From Xestospongia muta (taxonomy: Eukaryota > Porifera > Demospongiae > Haplosclerida > Petrosiidae): 64,000 nucleotides of DNA. The stretch is taken from positions 3,033,497 through 3,097,496 of the forward strand of contig OY848921.1 of NCBI GenBank assembly GCA_963693285.1, in the 5' to 3' direction. The stretch's first letter is position 1. The number at the start of each line of letters is the position of its first letter. The position numbers and the translations under genes are program-made. The notes under the pieces were generated by a model. It was not told the origin of the DNA, searched no databases, and saw only the letters and a program-made list of their open reading frames with translations. Below are positions 25,805 through 55,614 of this stretch, piece by piece.

Positions 25805-27608
25805 TTCTTCACGGAGATAGCGTTGTTTCTTTACAGCTAATAATACCGCATATCTTCTAATATTAGGTTTTATAACGATATTGTCGACATTACATTTTTC
25901 TGCTCAAATCTAATTATTAATACGAGTTCAGTTTGTATTTATTATTATACTAACAAAGGGTAAATTATACGATAAGGGGAAGTTATTGTTTGACATGTAT
26001 GTACAATATCATTGCCTCATTGCACTTTACACTACAACCCCCTTGAGTCACACCACATTCTTATCATAATTAGTGTACTATATTAAGTAATAGTAACTAA
26101 CATTCTTATTGAAGTGTTTTCATTTGATGGCTTGTAAATCATTATAATCCTTCTAGTCAACATATTGTCAACTTACCAAAGAAAAGAATATAATGTCTGT
26201 AGTGATAGCTATAATATATAACAAAAGGTAGTGCCTGTAGTCTGGCAGGAAATCATATTTTGCTATCTATAGATCTAGATAGTTAATATTTAGGGTTTAG
26301 GGTGGAATAGTTTGATACACAACAAAGTATGGACTTCCTAATAGACACGTAGCCACTGTCAACAAAAGCCTTGCAAAGGGAATTACCTCATTGTGAAGTA
26401 GAAGTTAATGTATGCATAGCAACCATCCAAGATAAGGCTTTTGAGTCATTAAATCCTAGAATAGGATTTCATGTACATTCAACAAGATGACAGGATCACT
26501 TCAATACACATAAGGAAATACTGCAACCTGATTGGCCAATTAGTGGAACTTCACAATTCTTAAGCCTGAATGCATAGACACAGATACTGATCTTGTATCA
26601 TCACTGCTCCTGTATAATTATATATATAGTTCTCCTCAAACAACTCACTAGGGAATGGCTCAGTCACCTTTCAAGTTGATTGGTCAGTGATTAGATATAT
26701 CTATATAAAGCTTGTTTACTATTTATATCATTTAAATATAATAATTACAATTATTACACCATTAATTACTATTTTGTCACATTAACTTTTACTAGCTTTG
26801 GCTACCAAGTATCTTTTATCAAAAATTCATTGAATGGATACAATATACTTATATTTAAAACAAACCAAGAAGAAAGTAAGTGTTAACAATTCTACAAAAT
26901 TAATGTTCCAGTCCCAGCAATGCAGTTGTGTTAGTAATTCAGCAATTAATTTGTCTCAACTCTCTTTCAATTAACTATTTCAGTTAATAGTAGACAAATT
27001 GAGAAGACAGGATTCAAAGAAATCATTAACAATTAATCATGCTGGTACATACCCAATGAATATATGATCAAAATGTTGTATGATTGGAGTCTGTACAAGT
27101 TCCTTCATAGAGAACAGTTATATAAGCAGGGAATCACTAACTAGGAAAATACTATTAGTTTAATAATAATTTATTACCATCATAATTATAATAATTATAT
27201 CATTTATATTTAAATTAATAACTAGCGTCAATTATAAATTAATAATAGAGTGCACAATGTAACAGTGGCTTTATAATACAATGAACAGAAAATATTAACA
27301 ATAAAATTAATTTTTTATACTAAACAGATTTTTCTGTAAAACGGAACTTTTTCTTTAAACAATAGTTACTCGATAATAATTTAGTATACAATCTGAAGGA
27401 CTGAAAAAAACAACATATACTTTAACAAACTGAAGTACACAAACGTATAGGTGGTAGGAAAACAATAATTTCAACTAAGAACAGTGCAATAATAATAATA
27501 AACTTACTAATATTATTATAAAGAGCAAAAAAAAGAACAGCAACAACAAAATCGTTTTCGAATGTTGTTTTAAAGAGAGAGCATATTCAAAAAGTGAGGA
27601 GATTTATG
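25805..27608. other. Intergenic with Death-domain relic
   Basis: Upstream region of the four-span gene and downstream flank of MED13. Apart from the relic at 26857-27145 I see no coding sequence. Confidence 0.5.
26857..27145 (+). pseudogene. Relic of the single Death-domain gene
   Basis: AAAACAAACCAAGAAGAAAG then taagtg matches the end of exon 1 of the 23568 gene with its donor (the GCAACACAAACA part deleted). 26990-27145 matches exon 2: CATGCTGGTA, TTTGATCAAAATGTTGTA-like (ATATGATCAAAATGTTGTAT), GTTCCTTCAT then AGAGAACAGTTAT, and the closing GCAGGGAATCACTAACTAGG. The first two helices and much of the last are gone and the frame is broken. Confidence 0.75.
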
Positions 27609-43533
<15,925 letters not shown>

Positions 43534-43775
43534 GGTGAGTTGCTCAGCTGGGCTAATGGTGAGTCCTGAGGACGTGGAGAGAACGTTCTTTCATGGAGGG
43601 TGGGTCACAAAGGTGAAGACAAAAATGATTCGAACAAGATGGCCACAGTTAGTACACACGCAATTAAATCACAGTATACGGATGTTTTACGGAGACAACT
43701 GGCACAAATCCGTAAACAAGAATTGCATTTTTGGAAATCCCCTTTTGAAGTGTGCACTCTTCTTTGTAGAAAGGC
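43534..43775. promoter_or_regulatory. Shared bidirectional promoter region, MED13 / ASH2L
   Basis: Only 242 bases separate the two ATG codons, which point away from each other. The stretch is GC-richer than its surroundings. AAGATGGCC at 43636-43644 and, just inside MED13 intron 1, AAGATGGCGG at 43346-43355 match the YY1-type promoter motif common near metazoan start sites. A TAG at 43767-43769 in frame just before the ASH2L ATG supports that start. Promoter activity is inferred. Confidence 0.7.
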
Positions 43776-44630
43776 ATGCCTCTCGAGTCGATAACCAGTT
43801 TTCAGGTACAATGCTTTACTTGCGAACAGTGGTATTCAACGGAAGACGTTGACATTAGTCTGGAGTAAGCACTAATGACGGTAAAAAACAACAGTAAACA
43901 TTCTGCAACATTTCTCTAATTAAAGCCCACCTTATCATTCCTTCTCTTTCTTTAGAGGAATGATGCCCTATATGACCAATTATGAGTACAACTGCAAACA
44001 ATGTGGCACAGAAACACTAACAAAGAAACCAGCAAGTATGTTTATCTCTGACTCTGTAGTTGTTATGATTATACATCTGGCCATTGGATTCCATGACAAT
44101 ATCATAATTTGCATGTAGAGTTCTATCAGTGAAGTCTATCCCACTCTTTCAGTGTTGTTAAACATATAACTTGAATTACACAGAACTATGATAAAATCAC
44201 AAACATGTACACTACAGATTTGTCTTAGCTGATAAATGTTTATCTATTACATTGTATGTACATGTGTGATAGGTTTTAAACATAAATTATGTTGCTTAAC
44301 TGTATTATGGCTTGGAAAATTACAAATTTCTAATTTTACTGCATACATTTATATACTATTTATCCAGATGGCTTTCTTTTCATTCTTAGTAACAATTGTT
44401 ATATAATTTGTAATAATTGTTATATTTTGAAGTCATAAAAGTATACGTTGAACTCATTTAAAAACAAAGTAGATTTTTATAAACATTTACCTTTTACTAT
44501 TGAGGCTTCCAGTAAAATCAAACTTACTAGAAATTGTTACTAATGCAATAATTTTGTTAGTTATTGCATCATATTTAATAGCTAATAGACATAACCTAAA
44601 AAGCATTCATATGATATAGTAATAACTGAC

Positions 44631-44669
<39 letters not shown>

Positions 44670-47600
44670 ATATGTATGCATAATGATTATTGATAAGTAT
44701 AAACTGTATATGAGAAAAAATTATTTGATATAGATATTTGTATCAAAGTTTGAAACAATTGTGGGCGTGGCACAATAATCATCAAAGTACAAAATCTCGC
44801 CAAATTTTTCCACAATAAAGAATATTGTATAAAAGTAATAGTGTGTCTTTTTTAAAGGTTTTATTCAAGTTGGTATCACTGCACTTGCAAATTTAATGAC
44901 CTCTTCTACGAAAACCGACCAAATTCACTTTGACTTAGAACAGGTACACGTATATAATATAACTGAGAGACTACCTAACCAAGTAAACCTGATTTTAATG
45001 TTGTAGCAAATTCTTTATTAAAAGATATAAACAAGCCCTGTTTTAAGTGTATTAATGTTCTTTCTATACACAATCACATGAAGTAGTCACTGACTTTGTT
45101 TTTGGTAATTATTGTAGGAAATATATCCTTTTGTATGGGACAATTGGGACACCATTTGTACAAAGAGGAGCAAATCTGGTAATTGGAAATCAAATCTTTC
45201 AACAAAACTGGTTAGTCAATGGAAGTATTGTATATTGAATGATTTCAAGTTAACAATGTCATAGTTGATTATCTCATAAGTAATATCTTCTATTACTTGT
45301 CATCTGATACCACAAACAATATATTGCACAGATGTTCTTATCGTGTGCTGTAGTTGGATGTTATTACATATATACCTTCTACATTTAAGTAACAAATACA
45401 TGTCCATTGATGTGGAAATAGATTTTATTGATAACTAAAAATCATAAATCGTGTGACATGAGAAAGTCCATGTACATCATACGTATTCTGACAACATACT
45501 AAATACCACGAGAGATAGTATCATTTTATAGTTACTTTTTAAAGTTTCATGTGATAACATACAATGTACATGTATTATTGATGTAAGTCACATTTTACCG
45601 GCCGACCACTACATGTACATAATATGGCTTAGTTGGTTGTTCCATATTATCTAATGTATTTGTTACTATTGTAGTATTAAATAATGCTTTCATCTGTAGA
45701 CAACAGAGACTATTATCTTCACTGAGAAAGGTGGAAAATTTGGTCTTGTAGATCAGGTGTGTTGAGTGAAGAATGAACGGAATGGTATATATGTTTAATG
45801 CTGGAGAGAGAAAGAGGGAGTGTGTGTGTGTGTGTATGTGTGTGTGTGTGTGTGTGTGACATACTCTTTGTATTGAAATACTTACTTGAGTCTTCTAGGA
45901 TCTATCAACTATTGGTCCTCGACGATATGAAAGTAAAACAGTCTCTCAAAAAAATTCTAGCAAAGTAAAGAGGAAAGCAGACAATTCTCAGCTTCAGTCT
46001 ACAACAAAGAAATCTAAAATGTTAGAACAACACATCATTACATCATTTATATCTCTCTACATTTAGTGATACTCTAATGTCATCCAAAGGACTCTCTCAT
46101 GGACATCCATTGGAACATCCCTACAATAAGGTGGACTACATTATGTAGTACAAACTTGTAATACAAATTTCGTTCTCTAAAATGGTTTGCTAAAAAGCTA
46201 GATTAATCTCTACATGTTAAGCAAGATTCTACATGTAGATTATATGTATAAAATTATTTTACTGGTGCTGTAAGGAACTTGAATATTGGTAAGATTCAAG
46301 ACTAGAGAGTTGGCACAGGCTATGAAACTGCTCGTGTACATAAGTTACATAACTTAGAAGCTTTGATCAATCATGCCTGATTAATTGAAAATACTTGTGT
46401 AAAAGTAATAATATTCATTGGTTCCTATAAGCATCAGTAATTACTGTGGGTTGGTTAATTGCTCTCAGAACATGCATACTACAATAGATTTAAATTATGA
46501 AATGAAGGTATACATATATACATATACTCATGTACATGTATATGATCATATTACCATGCTGTCTATAACCATGTTAGGACCTCCTGACATGCTTGGTATG
46601 CCAGGTAGAAATATTGAAAAATTAAAATTTTGTTAAACTACTCAACTATCATATAATATTGTGTACATTTTGTGTGTACATGTAACATGTATTGTGAAGT
46701 TGATATAACTTGAGATAAACTTATAGAAGTATACTGTATTATTTGTACTTATTTCCTTCCAGGATGGCTACAGGTATTACCTAGCTGAACAAGACCCTCA
46801 TTCCTCCATCATGTTAGACAGTGAAGATATGGCTGGACGACCCATCCCTCCTGAAGTTTATCGTCCTTGGATGTGTCCGTCAGTCTTATTAGCTCTTCAT
46901 GATAGAGGTAATATAACAACTAGCCATATAAATGTACAATATTGTGGTATTTGGTGGTCACTGTGGTAGCTGAGTGACCCATCAGTGAACATTAGACTGG
47001 TTTATTAATATAATGGGTACTACTCACATTGTGGGACGTACTAAGTAACCTCAGAACCACATTCACATGTCCATGTATATCTTAGCTCCACAGATCAAAG
47101 TAGGAGAGAATCGACTAACTGCAGCTGGAGATAAAGGTTACTGTATGATCAGAGCCACTCATGGTATGATATAATTTATGTTGAGTAACACAATGTCTCT
47201 CTGTACATAGGTGTGTCTGAAGGTACTTGGTATTATGAGGTAAGTAATACTAACTATGTATATTGTGTTTTCTCTGGATCTGTCTGTCTGTCTGTATTAG
47301 GTCCATGTTGATGATATGACTAATGAAGGATGTGCGTTACGTCTAGGATGGGGACAAAGTTTAGGTAAATATTGTCTGTATATAAGATCACATACTGTTC
47401 ATTTTGACACGTGTTTATGAGAGTGGACACTAATGGTTCATTCATAGTAATAACACTGTCATATGTGTGTGTGTGACTGTGTGTCAAATGCCGTTGATAT
47501 GAAAAGAACTAGTGAATGCTACCTGTAAAGTAACTCTCTTCTTTTTTAAGCAAGGCTAAAAGACCAACTCAATCTTTTATGTCATTATGTTTGTTAAAAT

Positions 47601-49718
47601 TAGCTAATTTACAAGCTCCATGTGGATATGATAAACTTAGTTATTCCTGGAGATCTAAGAAGGGTACTATTTTCCATCAAAGTCGGGGAAAACATTACAG
47701 GTAATTGATCTCACTCGATAACCATTGTGTAATGTTCTCTTGATTTCAGTGATAGTTATGGAGTTGGTGATACTCTAGGATTTTTAATACAACTTCCAGC
47801 CTTTGGAAAAAGTTAGTAGACCAAGTTAATCAGGAATTAATACATTAGGGGTCCCTCATTGCAATAATCTTTTATTAAGCTTGTATTAAACAGTCTTTAT
47901 GTATATTGTGCTATAATACTGTATCTGTGGGATATGATATTTATACTGTAGGCTTATAACTTTCTTTATTAATCCACAGAAAAGTTACCTCCAACTTATA
48001 AGGACAAAGTAAGTTTAGAAATAGTAACTTGTTTTGTTATTATATAAAGTTGGTCATCGTATAGAGTTATTACCTCAGAAAGATAACAGTACCTGGTTGA
48101 TACATGTATCACCATGCACCTTATACATATATCACATGTATCCTTATCTTCTATACGTGGCCAGTATAATAGGTTAAAAATTGTGCATAAGTTTTTCGTG
48201 TTTGTCAAAAATTGTTAATGGCAGTATAAGCATGCTAGTATTAGGGACATCAGTCTTGTCATGAAATTTTCACTGTAAAAATAATTGGGTCTAGATGTAC
48301 ATTGTATATCACCAACAGAACATTACAATTGGATAGAGACTCTTATATTTTTGTTTAGGCATTAATTAAATTTAAAAATTTCTTTTATTTTGAAGAAAAG
48401 GATGATCCTGTTGAAGAGCTTGAAAAGGTATTAGTACATGTTGTCATTAATATATTCTCTCTTTGAGCTAATCATCTCTCTCTCTCTCTCACACACACAT
48501 GCACAGTCATTGAAACCACTCAAAGGTAGTAAGGTTAGAAAGAACAACACATTATCTTAATAGCTCAGTATCACATTGTGTAGATTGAATTTTACAAAAA
48601 TGGTGTTTCTCAGGTAAGACTGATAATGTTTTGTTAAAAATAGACACTTTAATTATTTTATAACAATAATAATAATCTTTAAATTTATTTAATAATTATT
48701 GCCATGTAACGAGGAGTATCTATGAACTATGATAGTTTTCAAAAGATATCACGAAGTTTTGGTAATGTATAATTGGAAGACAAACCGTGAACACCACTTA
48801 CATGTACACACATACATTTACATGTATTCTGTATTGTTGTCATAATATATCCTTACATTGTAGGGTGAGGCTTTTAAAGACATCAACCGAGGGACTTATT
48901 ATCCAACCTTATCATTCTATAAATCTGCTGTGGTAAGTATGATCATATTCATTGGTTACTAGGTGACAAGATTAGATTAAAATCCCTCCCTCTAAAGTAG
49001 TATAACAGGAGACACACCCACATGGTAGTTTTACTATAATATTATTAGTACCAATAGTGTTACCATAGTGTTAAATAAATGTTACCATAGTGTTACATTA
49101 GTATCACCATAGTGTTACATTAGTATCACCATGGTGTTACATTAGTGTTACCATAGTGATATTTGTAGGGTTCATAACATTATCTAGTTTACGTTTATAG
49201 TAACATTGTCATGTTACATGTTTATTTTAGGTGACTGCCAACTTTGGTCCAAACTTTCACTATCCACCTGAAGACACTACTGTACGGCCAGTAAGTTCAT
49301 TAATATGTAAGACACTTCGTAATTTCGTTGGGACTTTATTTTGCACTAAAGCTGTTATATCATGGTTTCTCGACAATCTATGATTATATCAATGTAGATA
49401 GTACTTGGCAATTAGGTATATTTTAAAAGAAACAAAGTATTGTCCCATAGTAAATTATAATATATTAACAAAATTGGGTTAGATCCTGAGACCAAAGGAA
49501 CTATCACTTTAGAAGCCCAAGAGCTGTCACTATAAAACCAGAGCATGCATGAGGAAAGACTTTATTGGTCTCATTATATTACATCATTTACATGTACATA
49601 TGACTAAGAACTGGAGAATAACAAAAAATATAGTCACCTCTGTGGACCAATCAGATTGTTTTAGTTATTTCTTCCACTTATATAACCTGCTTGCTGTTTT
49701 GAAGCAAAGGGTCATTGA

Positions 49719-49753
<35 letters not shown>

Positions 49754-49926
49754 ACGATCCAATTATGACAATGTCTTTTATTTCTAATTAGATGTCAGAT
49801 ATTGCTGATCGTTTAAGCATTCGACAGACCATGTCTGAAATGTTGTTCCACGTTGAGTCTAAAGTTCTCAGTAGAACTACTGCACAATATCCTTCAAACT
49901 ATAAGTTAAGTCAACAGTTATCTTGA
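43776..49926 (+). CDS. ASH2L: ASH2L, core subunit of COMPASS/MLL H3K4 methyltransferases, 20 exons
   Basis: 494 residues. Exons: 43776-43864, 43956-44035, 44858-44943, 45118-45210, 45700-45756, 45899-46020, 46067-46130, 46763-46907, 47086-47163, 47211-47239, 47301-47364, 47604-47700, 47750-47811, 47980-48008, 48359-48427, 48507-48533, 48584-48613, 48864-48932, 49231-49290, 49792-49926. Domains in order: atypical PHD with Cys13/16 ([10 protein letters not shown]) and Cys43/46 (YNCKQCG), the winged-helix region ([28 protein letters not shown]), a basic linker (KVKRKADN), the SPRY domain (about 245-450: [31 protein letters not shown]), and the C-terminal DPY30-binding helix ([12 protein letters not shown]). 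It stimulates MLL-family trimethylation of histone H3 Lys4 with WDR5, RBBP5 and DPY30. Shorter than the long human form, mainly at the N-terminus and linker. Many introns are 45-100 bases. Confidence 0.96.
46281..46477. repeat. Dispersed ~195-bp repeat, copy in ASH2L intron 7
   Basis: Same element as 41990-42186 (AAGACTAGAGAGTTGGCACA, TATGAAACTG, AGCTTTGATCA, ATTCATTGGTTCCTATAAG, ATTGCTCTC), same orientation. Probably a non-autonomous transposable element inserted independently in two introns. Confidence 0.7.
49034..49165. repeat. Short tandem repeat in ASH2L intron 18
   Basis: Five or so units of a 23-24-base block around ACCATAGTGTTACATTAGTA, partly degenerate. Non-coding. Confidence 0.7.
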
Positions 49927-52900
49927 CAGGACAAACTTTCTGGTAATAATCCAATGATATATCTTTTTTGTCTATTACAAATGAGATATAATCTTGAACT
50001 GACACAACATAAGCATTATTTCAATGAATAACTGTTATAATTGAATCTCCCACTGACTATGAAGAGGACCAGGTCATTCTAAAAAGTCATTTACAATCTA
50101 GATCGACCTCTGAGTTTTGTTAGGCACTTAATCTCTTTATTCTCTGTAGACACAACATTGAAATATACTTAGAAATTAGAATGAATATATATAACAGTTA
50201 ACAAACAAAACTAGATTAACTAACACTTTATAAATAGACCAGTAAGTGGGCTCGGAGAATGGTTTAGTTTGACCATTGACACTCTTTAGCTACCATAAAA
50301 AATTTTGACTACATTAAATAAATTATGATGCAAAAAGTCTGTAACAACACTAATTTGTTACTACTCTGGTATGTCTGAATGTCCTTAGTATGATGAGGTA
50401 AGTAAGTGATCTTACCAGAGTACTGTCTGTTTCCTTTATAAGATGGTGTTCATAACCTCTATTATGATGACTATTCAGAGCTTAAGTTTTCTTATAGGGT
50501 TGTGACATCACTATTATTGTGTTTGCAGACTTGAAATAGTTTAGTATTTGACTTGTTGTCTTACCACAATGTGTCTATATCAACTATATTATTAAGACTA
50601 CACCTGTGATCTTTTGTATGTATTAATTTAATGTTCACAGGTGTTCATTCCACTGCTTTGTAAGAGTTCAGTATACTTTTACTATCAATGATTTTGTATG
50701 TACTGTACACATTACTGTTAACAAAAGGGTATTTTAAAATTGGCTAGTATCAGGCAATTATGGCATTAGCAATCTTGTCAATATTTTATGATATCATGTG
50801 ATATTTAGTGTTCTTTAGTTAGTGGTTGTTGCTTTTAGTCAGTTTTGGCCTCTTTGCAATTACTTTTCATTAGTTTTTGTTAGTTTTATTCCAAGAAAAA
50901 TAGATATAGCTAGTTAGTTAATTTCCAGCATTAAATGTTTAGTTATTGTATGTGATTGTAGATTAAGTAGTGGACAATATGCTAAATTGATATGTTTAAA
51001 CAAATGCGCATTGGTAGTTCTAAGGCCACCATGCATAAGACAACTTGTTGCATGCATTATGTTCACAACATAATCGTCCTATGTGTATTAGATTGTTGCT
51101 AGTTGCAAACAAATTGCAACAAGTCGCTACGAAATAGAAAACATATCTATTTGAGTCAACATGTTTCCGCATATAGGCGCACAGCAGTATACTCTCCAAT
51201 TATGATAGTAATGAGCACCGTGTTGTATGCAAGACGTTGCCTCGTATGTGGTGTGACCTATGACACCTTAAAATGGTAACTGCTGATATCAATGTACCAT
51301 ACCACATCTGTCTGAACTAAGTTAAAGTGAACATTGCATATATTTAATGTTATTTTTGTTTTCTTAAATAAGAATACAATAATCGGAGACCACAAACACA
51401 CAGATATCCCTCAAAAGTAGGAGGGTCACCTGAGGGTGGTCTCTCTCCTACAAAAATTGATCAGGGATGATTACCCTGGAGATCCCGCATCACCAGGATC
51501 TGTTATTTTCCTTACTCATTAGTTTAAGGCAAAGTTTAATGTGTTGATATCAGCCTTTATGTACATTATATTATAGTACAGTACTTGTGGGATATAGATT
51601 ACATAGTGTATTCATAGTTTAATTTTAACCCTTGCTGTCACTACCTTCACATCTCTCATGATTACATCAATTCCTTAGTACTTTACTTTACACCTTAAAT
51701 CTACAGCCTTTCAATTGGTATACTTAGAAAGGGAAGCATTGTCTATAAAGGATGTCCATCCTTAAGTGTAGACAACTAGTATATCCTCTTTAGTGTTTGT
51801 ACTTTGACCTTATAGTAGCTAGCATTGTAAACATCCCTTTGTATTTCAACTTCCTCTATAGTATAATGATGCTAGAGTCTTAACAGTCCAAACTAGTGTT
51901 AAGGTAGCATTATGTAATAATAAGTTTGTGTTTCGAATTAACTTGAAATGTCATTTAAAAGTAATGCTATTTAATTTTGTATTATAGCCATTAGTATTAT
52001 CGCAATATAACTTAACTTACTTTTTTACAAGTATTACATAACTTTTAAACCATTGCCTTCTAGTAGACCAATTTTGAGAATACAGGTTAACCACCTTATA
52101 AGCTATCATGAGCTTGTGTGTGTCTAGACATTAGGTTTAGTTGATATAACAGTAGTCCTTTCCTTGTAACAATTTGATTGCATTTAAATACCAGACAATA
52201 AACTTTTCTTGTCAGGGGAATTTAAGACACTGACCTTGTCATCTGTCTTTAGATAACAGTTGTAATAGGCATGAGAAATGGTGTGGCCTAAAATGGTATT
52301 TATCAATGCAACACTTTTGAATTTCAATATACACACTGCTATACTATCTTGACATTTTCGTTTTTATTGTGCTTGCTATAATGCCATCCCATTTTTATAA
52401 CTGACTTGTGGCAGACATTTTTGTAATTCCATTATTTACTTAATAATGCTTCGTGTATAATGCTATGCTTGTAATGTAGCATTATTTACATGCAAGCAGG
52501 CACTATTCACAATTTGGCAACGTCTCTTGGAGATGTCCAAGTAAACAATGATTACTTGGATGTTGGCTCAAGATTCACTCTACTTTCTTTAATAATTCCA
52601 ATGTTGACATAAATTATATCTGCTAGCCAGTCTAGTATCAATAAGTGTATAATTATAGTGAACTGTATGTTGATGTTAATGTATAGATATTATAATGATT
52701 GTTTTGATTTTATCATTTTGTTATCTACGAACTAATTTTCACTATCTTAAGCTTACCAGTCCATCAAGTTAGTATACTAGATTAAATAACATTAACATAA
52801 CATGTTACTATTACACAACAATTTGTAGATGTCAGACTAACACTTTATTATAATAGAATGTTTGTGTTAAGAGAGACCTACTAACATAGACACAATGCTG

Positions 52901-53234
52901 TATGAAGTATTGATGCTGTTTAGCAATTCTATACTTTTGGTTTTCTTGTTTTCAGAAATATTGTCCTGTATATATGATACATAGCCACCTACACACACCT
53001 ACTCATTTTCAGCTTATGAATGGGTGTTTGTTTGTGCGAGTAGTGTGACTGCATAAATGTGACGTTCATTCCAAGATTATATTTCTTTAATATAATACAT
53101 TATAATCTCATCATAAAAAAGAAAGACCCTAAAATAACAGATCAGCAGATAACATACAATGTAGGAGTACATTCAAACAATAACATCATAACCACAACTT
53201 CCTGACAATACATGATATCAGAATCTTAACAATG
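49927..53234. other. 3.3-kb convergent intergenic region with ASH2L-derived relics
   Basis: Between the 3' ends of ASH2L and TXNDC17. No intact gene. 50371-50409 resembles ASH2L exon 10 with its donor, and 51540-51612 resembles ASH2L intron 13 (see separate entry). An inverted repeat (GAGACCAC near 51386, GTGGTCTC near 51437) flanks a direct-repeat-poor stretch. Confidence 0.5.
50371..51612 (+). pseudogene. Possible decayed partial duplicate of ASH2L
   Basis: GGTATGTCTGAATGTCCTTA then GTATGATGAGGTAAGTAA at 50371 parallels exon 10 and its donor at 47210 (GGTGTGTCTGAAGGTACTTG then GTATTATGAGGTAAGTAA), with a stop in place of the first Tyr-Trp region. Downstream, CAGCCTTTATGTACATTATA then TTATAGTACAG and TGTGGGATAT at 51551 parallels CAGTCTTTATGTATATTGTG in ASH2L intron 13 near 47892. 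Order and strand agree. Similarity between these two points is not evident by eye. Confidence 0.45.
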
Positions 53235-55614
53235 TCAGTCTTCTTCAAACAGCATTCTTACAAGATCCTCATTAGCACATTCTTGTGGTGACAATCTTCT
53301 TTGCTATAAAAAGAATTACTATATTGAAAACAGAGCTATAATAAATTAGCTAACTCAGTGAGATATTTATTATTATAAATTTAGGGTTTGCCATATCAAT
53401 GACCTCCTACATCATGGACCAACATCCTCCTACATCAACAACTTTGATTTAATTATAGAAACCACTGGAATGTCATATTCACATAGAAAGCAATATTTCA
53501 AAAGTCACGTACACAAATCTTTGTTGCCACAAACAATACACACATGTACATGTATTGTTTATGGTTTATGCCCACAAGATGCGTGGCAAGTGGAATATAC
53601 ACTTGACCTAATATTGTAGTGAGTACAAAGGGTATTTCATAGTAAAGACATGTATGGTTATTAAATTCATGGAATGTCAATAAACAAGTGTCCACAAAGT
53701 ATAGAGATGTTCGATACAGATGAGAGTAAAGGATAGAAATGAACTTACTGTTCCCCATTCCATGAGTGTGGGAATCCCTGTAAGTTTTATATTAGGATGT
53801 TTTCGAAATTCATTGTCAGGATCTTTCCATCTATAGACAAATTAAAATGTATTCATTGTACATAGAATTTACTGAATGGAAAAGCTAGTGCATAGAAAAT
53901 GATGTAATGGCATATACACAACACAAATAATAACTAAAGTACATAGGATATATAAAGACTTCACATTGGTTAAGGATGCTTATGTATGTAAAATCAACTG
54001 TATAATAGCATAATGACACAGTTATGTTGCGAACAATGTGACATACAAACATATTTACATTTCCTTCCTAAGAGTTCTTACTAAGACAACAGGACACTGA
54101 ACCAAATTTATACTATTATAGTAAATACAGAGGTGCAAAAAGTCAAGAAACTAGTGCAAAGGAAATTGTTCTGCATACAAGGAGGACTAAGTATATATAT
54201 GTGCTACTATGTTAGGAAGATTAGCAAGATATGACCTCTTCCTGTCAAAAATTAAGCCAAGTATTTATATATATATGTACATGTGGTGATAACATGTACA
54301 TGTGATGGGTACTATGTACTTGTCCTTTGGATCCTTATATGTGTATAGACATGCATTTTCATCATAATAATATTCATAACAAAGACTTGAATAGCTTCTC
54401 TGAGTAACACCAACTAACCACATCAAAGTAACAGGCTTGTTAAAAAACAATATCTTTTCTATTCCTTCTTGTGTGATAATGCTGACACAGACACTGACAC
54501 TAACTGCTAAAGGTGTTTATGAAATTATTAACAATAAGAACCCATATTATGAAGTGTGTATGTGTTGTAACTTACGATGATTTGTCACCCACTGTACATG
54601 TGATTAGAACACCTTCAAAATCAAGGGCTACCTTCTCAATGACTGGGTCAGCTACAGGTAGGGAACAACAAGTACATAAACTGTCAATTAAGAATAGATA
54701 CAAAGATGAATGGTCAGTTCAATTCATAACAATGTATATATTATGCCTGTATTACAATGAAATAAAAACAATGCTCAATAAGCTCAACAATTCACTGACT
54801 CAACATTTATATAGATATTATAAATAAGTCCCCATTAACAAAATTAGTTATATTTATACATAAGATTGGTATGTAATTGAAACATTCCACAAATATTACA
54901 TTTAGGTGTTGACATTTACTACGCCACTTTTACTATAAAAAATGAGAAATATAGAAATGAGATATGCCAAAAAAAGGAGGGAGTGACATTCTTTTTAAAC
55001 CACATCAACTAATAACCAACACTAGCAGAATAAGCCATGACACGTAGGTGTGTTTGTGAAGGAGAGTTAGTGGACAGATGTCATACAAAACTTTATAACT
55101 ATTGTAAGTCCCTTACAATAAAACAACCATCTGCTGTAGATGAAGACGGAGAGACACACTATTACTAATGCTTGTCTTGTGTGTATAGTACAGAACAGTT
55201 GGATAACAACTATCAATTACATTATCTTGTTTATTAGAGTTGGATGGTTGTTTGAAGAAGCAATTAGCAGTTAATGATGTGTTCATTAATTACATCATAT
55301 TACATCATCATCTAGTTATGAAATAAGTTATGGCACATTTAATATCGAACAGTTTGTCAGACCATTCTTTCCAACATATGTAGGTCTGGACGTCTGAGGC
55401 TGAGACTTGTAATATATCGGTGTGTTATGTCAGTAATGTATATATAATATATATGTCATCCACCTTTAACACAATCGGAGCACCAGCTTTGTCTAGTCTC
55501 TGAATCAACAGCACCGCAAAAAAGAACAAAGATTCGTTTTTCTTTCGGCTTCCATACTTCTATAAGTGATTGCAGCTCCGCCAATCCCGTACACTCAGCC
55601 TTCCTCAGCCCCAT
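53235..55614 (-). CDS. TXNDC17: Thioredoxin domain-containing protein 17 (TRP14), 4 exons
   Basis: Exons 55614-55464, 54651-54576, 53830-53749, 53303-53235, in frame, 125 residues (human 123). Motifs: the redox pair in WCSDCVKADP (Cys45 and Cys48; WCPDC in the family), FVLFCGAVDSETRQSW, GDKSSWKDPDNEFRK, the cis-Pro loop GIPTLMEWG, and the ending LVRMLFEED. TXNDC17 is a small cytosolic thioredoxin-like oxidoreductase, reduced by thioredoxin reductase, that acts on selected disulphides including dynein light chain and modulates TNF/NF-kB signalling in mammals. The start ATG is the only one in frame; the open frame continues upstream without another ATG. Head to head with the Rac-like gene. Confidence 0.94.
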
